Shown piece by piece: positions 17,996 to 26,446 of a stretch of 64,000 bases of DNA. The notes below the pieces were generated by a model. That model was not told the origin of the DNA. It saw nothing but the letters and a program-made list of their open reading frames with translations, and did not search any database. The position numbers and the translations under genes are program-made. How positions within the stretch are numbered: position 1 is the stretch's first letter; each line of letters opens with the position of its first letter. The DNA is from UBA2991 sp965221735 (GTDB taxonomy: Bacteria > Chloroflexota > Dehalococcoidia > Tepidiformales > Tepidiformaceae): NCBI GenBank assembly GCA_965221735.1, contig OZ244910.1, positions 2,728,001-2,792,000 of the forward strand, written 5' to 3'.

Positions 17996-18996
17996 CGGAA
18001 CGGCCACTGATCGCAATCACGCTGGGGGACCCGGCCGGGATCGGGCCGGAGGTGGCGGCGAAGGCGCTGCAGCGGGATGAGCTGCGCGACGAGGCGCGGC
18101 TGTTCCTGCTGGGGTCGCCCACGAGCGCGGCGGCGGCGCTGCGGCTGATCGGGTCGACGCACGAGCTGCGGCCGGTGCGGCGTGCGGGGGACGTGCGCGG
18201 GGAGGCGGGGACGACGGAGGTGCTGGCGGTCGGGGGGTTCCGCGAGGACTACTTCGCGATGGGGGAGCACTCGGTGGTGGCGGGGGAGGCCTCGCATATC
18301 TGGGTGGAGGAGGCAGCGCGGCTGGCGCTGGCGGGGGAGGTGGACGCGATCGTGACGGCGCCCATCAACAAGGAGTCGTGGCAGCTGGCGGGAAGCTCGG
18401 ACACGGGGCACCAGGAGGTATTCAAGAGGCTCTCGGGGTCGGGGCACGTCGCGACGATGCTCATCAGCGGGAGCCTGCGCTGCATGCATCTCTCGACGCA
18501 CAAGACGCTGGCGGAGGCGTGCGCCTACGTGACGCGCGAAAACGTGCTGGAGGCGATCCGGCTGACGGACCGGCACTTCCGCGAGTGGGGGTTCGCGGAG
18601 CCCCGCATCGGCGTGGCGGCGCTCAACCCGCACGCGGGGGACGGGGGGCTGATCGGCACGGAGGAGCTGACGGAGATCGGGCCGGCGGTGGAGGACGCAC
18701 GGGCGGAGGGGATCGCGGCGACGGGGCCGGTGCCGGCCGACTCGGTGTTCCCGCAGGCGATCGCGGGGCAGTACGACGTGGTGGTCGTGATGTACCACGA
18801 CCAGGGGCACATCGCGATCAAGGTGCACGGCTTCGAGGAGAGCATCAGCGTGAACCTGGGCCTGCCGTTCATCCGCACGTCGGTCGACCACGGGACGGCG
18901 TTCGACATCGCGGGTCAGGGCGTGGCAGACGAGACGAGCATGGTCGAGGCAATCACGACAGCTATCCGGCTGGCGAAGCGCGAGGGACTGGCCTAG
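17992..18996 (+). CDS. pdxA: PdxA-family 4-phosphate dehydrogenase
   Basis: This 334-residue protein starts at an ATG that overlaps the previous stop. LGDPAGIGPEVAAKAL, TGHQEVFKRL, MHLSTHKTL and MYHDQGHIAIK are the family motifs, including the metal-binding histidines. PdxA oxidises 4-phosphohydroxy-threonine in vitamin B6 synthesis. The MYHDQGHIAIK and IRTSVDHGTAFDIAGQG versions resemble the PdxA2 branch, which oxidises threonate or erythronate 4-phosphates in catabolism. No pdxJ is present here, so the catabolic reading is at least as likely. The family is certain; the substrate is not. Confidence 0.88.
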   Translation: MTERPLIAITLGDPAGIGPEVAAKALQRDELRDEARLFLLGSPTSAAAALRLIGSTHELRPVRRAGDVRGEAGTTEVLAVGGFREDYFAMGEHSVVAGEASHIWVEEAARLALAGEVDAIVTAPINKESWQLAGSSDTGHQEVFKRLSGSGHVATMLISGSLRCMHLSTHKTLAEACAYVTRENVLEAIRLTDRHFREWGFAEPRIGVAALNPHAGDGGLIGTEELTEIGPAVEDARAEGIAATGPVPADSVFPQAIAGQYDVVVVMYHDQGHIAIKVHGFEESISVNLGLPFIRTSVDHGTAFDIAGQGVADETSMVEAITTAIRLAKREGLA

Positions 18997-19059
18997 GCAA
19001 GGCACACCACTTCACCCCTCGCGGCGCTCACTTCTCGGGAGGCTTGAACCTGCTCCGAC

Positions 19060-20016
19060 CTAGAAAATAGCCAGAGGGTTGGCGGGGCTGCCGGTGCCGC
19101 CGCTCATGCGGAGGGGCGAGAGGACGAACTGGAACCCCCAGCGGCCGAGGCGTTCGCAGGTCTCGGCGAGCTGCTCGAAGTTCGCGTTGTCGATGAGGTG
19201 GAGGCCCATGGCGGTGAGGCTGACGATGTGCACGGGCTGGTTCATCGCCGAATAGCCGGAGGGCATCGCGTCCTGGGCGGTGTCTGCGCCGATGACGGCC
19301 GCGCCCCGCTCGTGCAGCCAGGGGAGGCTGGCGGCGTGCCAGCCGGGGTAGCCGTTGGCGGGGAGCTGCTCGCGGCCGAGCTCGCCCTTCTTGCGGCCGT
19401 AGCCGGTGCGCAGGAGGACGGCGTCGCCGGGCTCGACGCGCACGTTCTGGCGGGCCTCGGCGGCCTCGAGGTGCTCGGGGTAGACGCCCTCGCCGGGGTC
19501 GAGCCAGGGGCGGTCCTGGGCGGCGGCGACATCGAGGAGGACGCCGCGGGTGACAATGCCGTCCTTGAGCGCGGTGATGGCGTGGTGGGTCGCGCCGAGG
19601 CCGGAGGTGACCAGCTCGGCGGGCTTGCCGTTGTACATCTTCCCGTCCCAGAAGAAGTGGCAGAGGCCGTCGATGTGGGTGATGGCGTAGCCGTGGAAGA
19701 TGAAGCCGATGAACTCGAGGGCGCCGGCGTTGCGGGCGCCGGTTGCGCCCACGCGGTGCTCGTCGTTGAGGCCCTGGCCGGTGGACAGCATGTAGCGCTG
19801 GGGCGTGCCGAAGGCGTGGTCGGGCTGGGGGCGCGTCTCGATCTCCCAGGAGCAGGAGACGCTGATGCCCTCCCGCACGAGGGCGGCGGCGGCGCGGCGC
19901 TTCTCGGGCGTGATCAGGTTGAGGGTGCCGAGCTCGTCGTCGTCGCCCCAGCGACCCCAGTTGGAGAGCGTGTCGAGGTAGTCGAGGACCTCGTCCTCAG
20001 CAGGTGCGGTGGGCAT
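19060..20016 (-). CDS. Cyclase-family (kynurenine-formamidase-like) metal hydrolase
   Basis: The protein has 318 residues with the metal motif THIDGLCHFFWDG (H-x-D-x3-H) near residue 115 and TPEKRRAAAALVREG near 35. The second part has VLLRTGYGRKKGELG and the IGADTAQDAMPSG segment, typical of this fold. Members hydrolyse N-formylkynurenine, isatin or cyclic amides and use Mn or Zn. It is a single gene facing pdxA, and the neighbours give no clue to the substrate. Confidence 0.88.
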   Translation of the reverse strand: MPTAPAEDEVLDYLDTLSNWGRWGDDDELGTLNLITPEKRRAAAALVREGISVSCSWEIETRPQPDHAFGTPQRYMLSTGQGLNDEHRVGATGARNAGALEFIGFIFHGYAITHIDGLCHFFWDGKMYNGKPAELVTSGLGATHHAITALKDGIVTRGVLLDVAAAQDRPWLDPGEGVYPEHLEAAEARQNVRVEPGDAVLLRTGYGRKKGELGREQLPANGYPGWHAASLPWLHERGAAVIGADTAQDAMPSGYSAMNQPVHIVSLTAMGLHLIDNANFEQLAETCERLGRWGFQFVLSPLRMSGGTGSPANPLAIF

Positions 20017-20117
20017 GGCAGACCTCCCGGGCGGTGGATGCGGGGAGGATGGGCGGGGCCGGGGGGCGGGTCAAGGGGACGCACGGTCCCCGGGGTCGAC
20101 CCGCACCCTGCCCCTGC

Positions 20118-21812
20118 TCAGTTCCCCTCGGCCCCAGGCGGCAGGGAGGACAGGGTTATCACGACACCCGTGACGTCCTGATCCTCAACCACTACTGGTA
20201 TGGCCTCTTCAAGGTCGTCTGTGAGCCCGTCCGGGCCGTACCAGCCAAACACGTCATCGCCCGCCCCAGGGTTCAGGACGACGCGGAGATAGAAAGTGCC
20301 GGCGGGTGCGTTGAGGACGAACGCACCATCTGCGTCGGTTCGGCCGTGGTCGCCGAACTGCCGGGTATCCACCGCCCACGGCCAGACCTCGAGTCCCGGC
20401 ACAGGTTCACCCCCCGGACCGAGCACGGTCCCTTCGATCGTGGTATCCGTGTCTACGACCGGGGTGTGGGGGTGGGCGCCGAGGTGGCAGGAGGAGAAGA
20501 GCTCCGCGTCTCCAAAGACCTCGCGCATGATCGCCGCGAACGTGGCGTCATACGCTTCCAGCTCCGTCCGCGTGTCGACACCGGTGATGCTCCAACCGAC
20601 ATCGAACCACGCCTGCACGCCCTCGGCCCAGTACTCATCGGCGTTGGACGCGGCATAGCTGCCGGTCCAGAGCCCCGCGGCAAGGGCGTCCGCGAGCCCC
20701 TGCTCGAGCCGCGCGCGAAACTCACCCGGGCCGGCCAGACCTTCCAGCCCCACGAGGAGGAAGGTGTGGGCCAGCTCGTGCACGGACGTGTCCTCCAGGT
20801 AGGTGTCTTCCTCGTAGCACAGGACGTTCTCTTCGGCTGCAACGGTGACGGGGAGGAACGTCGTCGCCCCCACCGCTCGAAGCTCGGCGACGGTGCGTCC
20901 ATCGAAGACCCCCCAGTCGGGATACTGCTCGATTACGCGCCCGAACTCGGGGATGTCAGCGATCTCCTCGTCCTCGCCGAGTACGGCTACGTGGCTGGGG
21001 AAGCTGGCGAGGTTGGCCCGGAGGTCGGGACTGTGGGTCAGCATCTCGGCGAGCATCTGAGCGACGCTCACGAGCGCCTCATCGGGCACGTCGGCCGAGG
21101 AGACGACGGGGACGCCTCCAACATCGATGTACTGCTCATAGAACGGGTCCATCCCGAGCGCAGCCGGAGGCGAGGCAAGGTGAATCGTGGTACCGGGCTG
21201 GCGCCACACTCGAAGCGCGGACATCTCGATCAACAGCGCATCCCCGTGGCGAAGTCGGGGCGCCGCCGTGGCCGGGCCGTCTTCCGGCGAGTAGCTGGCG
21301 AAGCGGCCGGCAGCGGAGTCCCACGTGGCAACCGACGTGATACTGGAGACGACTCCCTCAACCGCGACATCTGCACCCATGCCATCTGGGCCAGCCCACG
21401 CGACCAGGTTCCAGCCCTGGTGCAGGACCGAGAGGCCTGCTACACCGTCCGCGGAACCGTCCCGGGTCCAGGGAACTGGCTCAGAGCCGGTGACGGCGAG
21501 CCACAGCCCCATACCGGGAGTGAGGGTCGCCAGGGTGTTGAAGGCACCCACGGCGGGATCCCGGTACGCGGCGATGAAGCGCTGGTCTTTCGCGTCCCAA
21601 GCATAGATGGCCTCAACCTGCGGAACGTCCGCAAAGAGGGCATTCACGCCAGTTTCTGGGTGCGTCCAGCCGACCATATTGAGGCCCGGCTGGAGCAACG
21701 TAGTGAAGTCCCCGGAGCCTTGCGCGTCCGCCACCCCAGGGGCAGGAACGAGTGTCAAGGCCAAGAAGGCGAGGGCAGCGGCGGCTACGGTGAAGCGTTT
21801 CAGAGGGACCAT
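20118..21812 (-). CDS. Secreted protein with HExxH motif and C-terminal beta domain
   Basis: The ATG at 21812 gives 564 residues; a TTG four codons upstream is also possible. A signal peptide is clear (KRFTVAAAALAFLALTLVPAPGVADAQG). Two repeats follow of a PGLNMVGWTHPE / QGWNLVAWAGPD type with WTRDG and AWDAKDQRF between them. In the middle is TSVHELAHTFLLVGLEG, a zincin HExxH motif, with a possible Glu further on (DEYWAEGVQAWFD). The last 100 residues are a carboxypeptidase-regulatory-like beta domain (GTVLGPGGEPVPGLEV). It is probably an extracellular metallopeptidase or a surface protein derived from one. Confidence 0.75.
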   Translation of the reverse strand: MVPLKRFTVAAAALAFLALTLVPAPGVADAQGSGDFTTLLQPGLNMVGWTHPETGVNALFADVPQVEAIYAWDAKDQRFIAAYRDPAVGAFNTLATLTPGMGLWLAVTGSEPVPWTRDGSADGVAGLSVLHQGWNLVAWAGPDGMGADVAVEGVVSSITSVATWDSAAGRFASYSPEDGPATAAPRLRHGDALLIEMSALRVWRQPGTTIHLASPPAALGMDPFYEQYIDVGGVPVVSSADVPDEALVSVAQMLAEMLTHSPDLRANLASFPSHVAVLGEDEEIADIPEFGRVIEQYPDWGVFDGRTVAELRAVGATTFLPVTVAAEENVLCYEEDTYLEDTSVHELAHTFLLVGLEGLAGPGEFRARLEQGLADALAAGLWTGSYAASNADEYWAEGVQAWFDVGWSITGVDTRTELEAYDATFAAIMREVFGDAELFSSCHLGAHPHTPVVDTDTTIEGTVLGPGGEPVPGLEVWPWAVDTRQFGDHGRTDADGAFVLNAPAGTFYLRVVLNPGAGDDVFGWYGPDGLTDDLEEAIPVVVEDQDVTGVVITLSSLPPGAEGN

Positions 21813-21870
21813 GGAGGCCAGCAAGATACAGGATCAGCACAGGGATCCCGCTCCGGGGAACGTCGCTGCG

Positions 21871-23151
21871 CTACTTGTGGGCGACGCTCTCGATGGCGCC
21901 GTGCTCGGCGCTGGTGGGGGTCACGCGGGAGACGACGAGGAGGAAGACGGCTCCGAGCGCGCCGGCCACGATCGAGCCGGTGAGGACGCCGATCTTGGCT
22001 TGGTCGAGCAGTGCCGCGGCATCATCGAAGGACAGCTCGGCGATGAAGAGGGAGACGGTGAAGCCGATACCGGCAAGGAGCGACGCGCCGAGAACATGGC
22101 CGATATTGACGCCATCGGGGAGGCGTCCCGCGCCGAGGCGCACGCCTGCCAGAGTGGTCAGGCTGATGCCGATGAACTTGCCGGCGACGAGCCCAAGGAT
22201 GACGCCCCACGCGAGGCGTTGGCCAAAGGCGTCGCCGAGGGCGTCCGGGGTGATCTCGACGCCGGCGTTGGCGAGGGCGAAGAGGGGCACGATGAGGAAG
22301 CTGGAATAGGGCAGGAGCGTGTGCTCCAGGGTGTGCATCACGTCGCGGCCGCGGAAGGGGCGGGCAGGGGTGAGGAGGCCGAGGGCGACGCCGGCGATGG
22401 TCGCGTGGATGCCCGATTCCAGGGTGGCGTACCAGAGCACAAGCCCGGCGACGACATAGATGGGAATGTGGCGGATGCCGAAGCGCTGGCCGGCGATGAT
22501 GAGGGCGAGCAGGCCAATGGCTCCGCCAAGCCAGGGCAGGGAGAGGTCGTCGGTATAGAAGACGGCGATGATGGCGATGCCGCCGATGTCGTCGGCGATG
22601 GCGAGGGTGAGGAGGAAGACGCGGAGGCCGGCGGGCAGGCGGCGTCCGAAGAGGGCGAGGAGGCCGACGACGAAGGCGATGTCGGTGGCGACGGGGATGC
22701 CCCAGCCGTCGATGCCGTCGGTACCGAGGTTCATGCGGGCGAAGATGGCGGCGGGAACGATCATGCCGCCGAAGGCGCCGATGATGGGGAGGGCGGCGCG
22801 GCGGGGGTCGCGGAGCTCGCCAACGACGAGCTCGCGCTTGATCTCCATGCCCACGACGAAGAAGAAGACGACCATGAGGGCGTCGTTCACCCAGCCCTTC
22901 AAGTGCTCGTCGACGTTGAAGGCTTCGCCGAAGAGGGTGATGCCGAACTCGATGTGGTAGTCCCAGAAGTCGTGGTAGGAGTCGCCGTGGACGTTCACCC
23001 AGACAAGGGCGACCACCGCGTTGATGAGCAGGACGATGCCGCCGGCGGCTTCGAGCCGCATGAACTCGACGATGGTGGAGCGGACACGGGTGGCAGGCGC
23101 CCACCAGACGGGGGCGGCCCCGGGCCTTCTGCTTGAGCCAAAAGCGCTCAT
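21871..23151 (-). CDS. nhaA: Na+/H+ antiporter NhaA
   Basis: From the ATG at 23151 the protein has 426 residues and about twelve membrane helices; the frame is open 29 codons further upstream. Diagnostic parts are NDALMVVFFFVVGMEIKREL, ATDIAFVVGLLALFGRRLP with the paired aspartates after ATD/ADD (ADDIGGIAIIAVFY), and FALANAGVEI. It exchanges sodium for protons across the cytoplasmic membrane to control pH and salt. It is encoded alone. Confidence 0.95.
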   Translation of the reverse strand: MSAFGSSRRPGAAPVWWAPATRVRSTIVEFMRLEAAGGIVLLINAVVALVWVNVHGDSYHDFWDYHIEFGITLFGEAFNVDEHLKGWVNDALMVVFFFVVGMEIKRELVVGELRDPRRAALPIIGAFGGMIVPAAIFARMNLGTDGIDGWGIPVATDIAFVVGLLALFGRRLPAGLRVFLLTLAIADDIGGIAIIAVFYTDDLSLPWLGGAIGLLALIIAGQRFGIRHIPIYVVAGLVLWYATLESGIHATIAGVALGLLTPARPFRGRDVMHTLEHTLLPYSSFLIVPLFALANAGVEITPDALGDAFGQRLAWGVILGLVAGKFIGISLTTLAGVRLGAGRLPDGVNIGHVLGASLLAGIGFTVSLFIAELSFDDAAALLDQAKIGVLTGSIVAGALGAVFLLVVSRVTPTSAEHGAIESVAHK

Positions 23152-23257
23152 GGGTTGCTGTCTGCTCGCACCACTACGTTTCGCGTCGCGAAGCGCCGGT
23201 TCATTCCTGCGCCCGTCCCGCGGTCGCGAGGGTAGCAACCGGCATGCTTCCGGTCAG

Positions 23258-23707
23258 CTAACGGCGGCCTCCGCGGAAGATCCCGCTGATCTGGTCCCAG
23301 AGGGACTTGCCGCTGGCGCCTTCGAGGAAGTTCGCCCAGGCCTCCTCGGCGGAGACGGCGCGATTGAGGCCGCGCACGCGCTCCTCCATCACGTCGCGAA
23401 TACGGCCTTCCTCGCCTGCGTCGACCCAGAAACCATGCTGGTCCTCGCAGGTATCGAGCTCGAGGTTGTAGGCGCGGTAGTTGAAGGCGCGCATCTGCTT
23501 GCCGCAGGCGGGACAGTTGAGATCGCTGGGGCGCCGGGCGTATTCGATCGTGGCGCGGCGTTGGTTCTCGTCCGGAGCGGTGCGTGCTTCGAGCTCGTCG
23601 AGCTCGTGGTGATCGAGCCAGCGGCCGTTGCAGGTCGGGCAGTGGTCGACCTCGATGCCCTGGTGGTGCTCGATAAGGAGGGTGGCGGAGTCGCGGGGGC
23701 ACTGCAT
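23258..23707 (-). CDS. TFIIB-type zinc-ribbon protein
   Basis: There are 149 residues from the ATG at 23707, chosen because a -10-like TACGAT overlaps the earlier in-frame ATG at 23716. Two zinc ribbons are visible: CPRD with CPTCNGRWLDHHELDEL (the zf-TFIIB signature), and CPACGKQM followed by CEDQHGFWVDAGE. The C terminus ends in basic GGRR. Such proteins are cytoplasmic and their role is not known. Confidence 0.85.
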   Translation of the reverse strand: MQCPRDSATLLIEHHQGIEVDHCPTCNGRWLDHHELDELEARTAPDENQRRATIEYARRPSDLNCPACGKQMRAFNYRAYNLELDTCEDQHGFWVDAGEEGRIRDVMEERVRGLNRAVSAEEAWANFLEGASGKSLWDQISGIFRGGRR

Positions 23708-23714
23708 GGATTCC

Positions 23715-23720
23715 ATCGTA
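23715..23720 (-). promoter_or_regulatory. -10-like TACGAT, leaderless configuration
   Basis: TACGAT lies seven bases before the ATG at 23707. With a start site 6-8 bases after the hexamer, the mRNA would begin at the start codon. Confidence 0.5.
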
Positions 23721-23743
23721 CGCGAGGGCCGGAAAGGTGCAGG

Positions 23744-24649
23744 TTAGGGAGCAGGGAGGCGGCGGGCGCCGGGGACGGGGTGGTCGGCGGTAGGGTCGGC
23801 GAGGATGGCGCGGAGGGCATCGATGCCGTCGAGGAGGCGGGGGCCGGGGCGGCTGAACCAGGCGTTGGCGTCGAGGGCCCAGACGGCGCCGTTGGCGACG
23901 GCGGGGAGGCCGCACCACTCGGGGCGTTCAACGAGCGACCCGGCTTCGGCCACGACCTCGTCGAGGGAAAGGCCGCAGGGGAGGAGGAGGGCGACGTCGG
24001 GGGCGGATGCGGCGACGGCGTCCCAGGTCACGCGCTCGGACTTCTGCCCGGGCGCGCCGAGCACGTCCGTCCCGCCGGCGCGGGCGACCTGCTCGGGCAC
24101 CCAGTGTCCGGCGGTGAAGGGCGGGTCGAACCACTCCAGCGCGAGGACGCGGGGCGGCGTGGAGGGGAGGGAGGCGGGTGGGGCCGTGCCCTCGCGCACC
24201 TCGGCGGCGAGGCGTGACGCCTCGGAAGCGCGGCCGGTGGCTTCGCCGACCTCCTCGATGGAGCGGGCGACGCCCTCGAGGTCGAGGGGCGTGAGGGTGA
24301 GGACGCGCGCCCCGAGCTGCTCCTCGTGGACGACGCGGTGGACCTGACCCTCGCTCACGGCGCACACATCGCAGAGCGCCTGGGTGATGACGAGGTCGGG
24401 CTGGAGCTCGCGCAGGCGGGGGACGTCGATCGCGTAGGTGGAGCCGCCGGAGGCGAGCAGGCTGCTGATGGCGGCGTCGATCTCGGCCTGGGGGAGGCCG
24501 CGCGTCTCGACGGCGGAGCCGGTGAGGACGGGGAGGCCGCGGGCCGCGGCGGGGTAGTCGCACTCGTGCGAGACGCCCACGACCCCGTCGCCGGCGCCGA
24601 CGGCAAACACGATCTCGGTGGCGCTGGGGAGGAGGGAGGCGATGCGCAT
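23744..24649 (-). CDS. BtuF-like cobalamin/Fe-chelate substrate-binding protein
   Basis: The ATG at 24649 gives 301 residues beginning MRIASLLPSATEIVFAVGAG, which is the conserved start of BtuF-type binding folds. The rest has the two-lobed pattern with HECDYP, LQPDLVITQALCDVCAVS and RPGPRLLDGIDALRAIL. There is no signal peptide or lipobox, so the protein as read would be cytoplasmic. That is common for this group of cobalamin-binding-like proteins found without a transporter. No ABC permease is adjacent. Confidence 0.82.
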   Translation of the reverse strand: MRIASLLPSATEIVFAVGAGDGVVGVSHECDYPAAARGLPVLTGSAVETRGLPQAEIDAAISSLLASGGSTYAIDVPRLRELQPDLVITQALCDVCAVSEGQVHRVVHEEQLGARVLTLTPLDLEGVARSIEEVGEATGRASEASRLAAEVREGTAPPASLPSTPPRVLALEWFDPPFTAGHWVPEQVARAGGTDVLGAPGQKSERVTWDAVAASAPDVALLLPCGLSLDEVVAEAGSLVERPEWCGLPAVANGAVWALDANAWFSRPGPRLLDGIDALRAILADPTADHPVPGARRLPAP

Positions 24650-24723
24650 GGCGGGGCTCAGCTTGGGGAGCGGGGGGCGGCGGCGCAAGCGGCGACAGCG
24701 GTGGGCAGGCTCCGCCAGGCTGG

Positions 24724-24729
24724 TAGGCT
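24724..24729 (+). promoter_or_regulatory. -10-like hexamer TAGGCT
   Basis: TAGGCT lies 24 bases before the thiolase-like ATG at 24754, leaving a short leader with the ATGGAGG ribosome-binding site. Confidence 0.4.
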
Positions 24730-24753
24730 GGCGCAACCCGGATGGAGGCACCC

Positions 24754-25944
24754 ATGCGGAACGGGCGGCGAGCGGCAATCAGCGGGACGGCGGAGTGGGC
24801 CCCCCAGCGACGCTGGGACACGCCCATGTTCGGGCTGGAAGCGTACGGGAAGCTGGCGCGCGAGGCGCTCGAGGACGCGGGGATGGAGCTGGGCGAGATC
24901 GACGGCATCCTCTGCACGCGCCTGGGCGACGCGCCCATGTTCGCGCCCGCGGCCGTGGCCGAGTACCTGGGCATCGAGGCGAACTACGGGGAGGTGGTGG
25001 ACCTGGGCGGGGCGAACGCGACGGGCATGGTGTGGCGCGCGGCGGCGGCGATCGAGGCGGGGGTCTGCGACGCCTGTCTCTGCCTGTTGCCGTCCGTGCC
25101 GGCGCCGCCGCAGCCGGGCGTGAAGCCGAGCGGGAGGGGCTGGATGCTGGGGGCGGACGCCTGGGGCGCTCCGCACGGACAGTTCGATGCGCCCTACGGG
25201 TTGATCAACCCGAACTCGCACTTCGCGATGGTGGCGCAGCGGTATATGTACGAGTACGACCTTGAGCCGCGCACGCTCGCGAAGATCGCGGTGCAGGGGC
25301 GGGAGAACGCGCTCCTGAACCCGAAGGCGATCTTTCGGGACCAGCCGATCACGATCGAGGACGTGCTGAACTCGCCGCTGGTGGTCGACCCGCTGCACCT
25401 GCTGGAGATCGTGATGCCGTGCGCGGGCGGCGCGGGGGTGGTGGTGACGACGCTGGAGCGGGCGCAGCAGACGGGCCTGCGCCCCGTGGTCGTGAGCGGG
25501 TTCGGGGAGCACATCACGCACAAGTCGATCACGTACGCGCCCTCGCTGACGCAGATCCCGATCGTGGCGGCGGCGGACCGCGCCTTCGCCATGGCGGGGG
25601 TGGGGCGCGAGGCGATCGACGTGGCCTCGATGTACGACTGCTACACGATCACCGTGCTGGTGACGATCGAGGACTCGGGGTTCTGCGCGAAGGGGGAGGG
25701 GCCGCGGTTCGTGGAGGAACACGACCTCCGCTTCGGCGGCGACTGGCCGCTGAACACACACGGGGGGCAACTGGGGATGGGCCAGGGCGGGGCGGCGGGT
25801 GGCATGTCGCACGTGATCGACGTGGTGACGCAGCTGCAGGGGCGGGCGGGGCCGCGGCAGGTGGGGTCGGCGGAGCGCGGGTACGTGACGGGGACGGGCG
25901 GCTGCATGTCGGAGCAGGTGGCGCTGGTGCTGGAGGGGGCGTGA
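24754..25944 (+). CDS. Thiolase-fold protein (SCP2/Ltp2-like), catalytic residues replaced
   Basis: The ATG at 24754 follows GGAGG at good spacing and gives 396 residues. An in-frame ATG at 24742 is less well placed. The two thiolase halves are evident, with GGANATGMVWRAAAAIEAG in the first and LNTHGGQLGMGQGGAAGG in the second. The nucleophilic Cys of NACASG is Asn here and the His of GHP is Gln, so it is not a normal thiolase. It overlaps a DUF35 gene by one base. This arrangement is known from Ltp2-ChsH2 retro-aldolases of steroid side-chain degradation, so an aldolase role is possible. Confidence 0.85.
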   Translation: MRNGRRAAISGTAEWAPQRRWDTPMFGLEAYGKLAREALEDAGMELGEIDGILCTRLGDAPMFAPAAVAEYLGIEANYGEVVDLGGANATGMVWRAAAAIEAGVCDACLCLLPSVPAPPQPGVKPSGRGWMLGADAWGAPHGQFDAPYGLINPNSHFAMVAQRYMYEYDLEPRTLAKIAVQGRENALLNPKAIFRDQPITIEDVLNSPLVVDPLHLLEIVMPCAGGAGVVVTTLERAQQTGLRPVVVSGFGEHITHKSITYAPSLTQIPIVAAADRAFAMAGVGREAIDVASMYDCYTITVLVTIEDSGFCAKGEGPRFVEEHDLRFGGDWPLNTHGGQLGMGQGGAAGGMSHVIDVVTQLQGRAGPRQVGSAERGYVTGTGGCMSEQVALVLEGA

Positions 25945-26351
25945 TGGCGGAGACTCCGCCGCGCATCGTGCCCAGCCCGACCGCCGCGACAGCGCCCTTC
26001 TGGGAGGCAGCGCGGGAGCACCGGCTGGTGCTGCCGCTCACGGCCGACGGAGCGCCGTACTTCTACCCGCGACCGTTCAGCCCCGGGAGCCTCGCGCCGG
26101 GCACGGAATGGGTGGAGGCGAGCGGGCGGGGCGTGCTGTACTCGTACACGGTCGACCGGCGGGGGACGGCGCCGGCGTTCGCGGCGCGGGCGCCGTACGT
26201 CATCGGGATCGTGGAGCTGGAGGAAGGGCCGCGCATGACGACGAACATCGTCGAGTGCGGGATCGAGGACGTGCGCATCGGGATGGCGGTAGAGGCGGTG
26301 TACGAGGACATCGACGACGAGGTCACGCTGGTGCAGTTCCGGCCGGCGTAG
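25944..26351 (+). CDS. DUF35 OB-fold protein without zinc-ribbon cysteines
   Basis: The ATG at 25944 shares its first base with the thiolase-like stop (TGATG), so translation is coupled. The 135 residues match the DUF35/ChsH2 pattern: FWEAAREHRLVLPLTADGAP, YFYPRPFSP, then the OB fold GVLYSYTVDRRG and APYVIGIVELEEGPRMTTNI. Family members usually carry four zinc-ribbon cysteines in CDxCG and RxxCP. All four are absent here. It should bind the thiolase-like partner and shape its acyl-CoA site. Confidence 0.87.
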   Translation: MAETPPRIVPSPTAATAPFWEAAREHRLVLPLTADGAPYFYPRPFSPGSLAPGTEWVEASGRGVLYSYTVDRRGTAPAFAARAPYVIGIVELEEGPRMTTNIVECGIEDVRIGMAVEAVYEDIDDEVTLVQFRPA

Positions 26352-26390
26352 GGACTCGCAGCAACAGGGGCGGGACGGAGCGGGGGCGCG

Positions 26391-26396
26391 TATCCT
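26391..26396 (+). promoter_or_regulatory. -10-like hexamer TATCCT
   Basis: TATCCT lies 50 bases before the amidohydrolase ATG at 26447. The leader contains the inverted GC-rich run CCCGCCACGCGGGCG and a GGGGAGGG ribosome-binding site. Confidence 0.4.
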
Positions 26397-26446
26397 TGCC
26401 CGCCACGCGGGCGCGGCGGCGGGATGACCGCCGGGGAGGGATCGCC

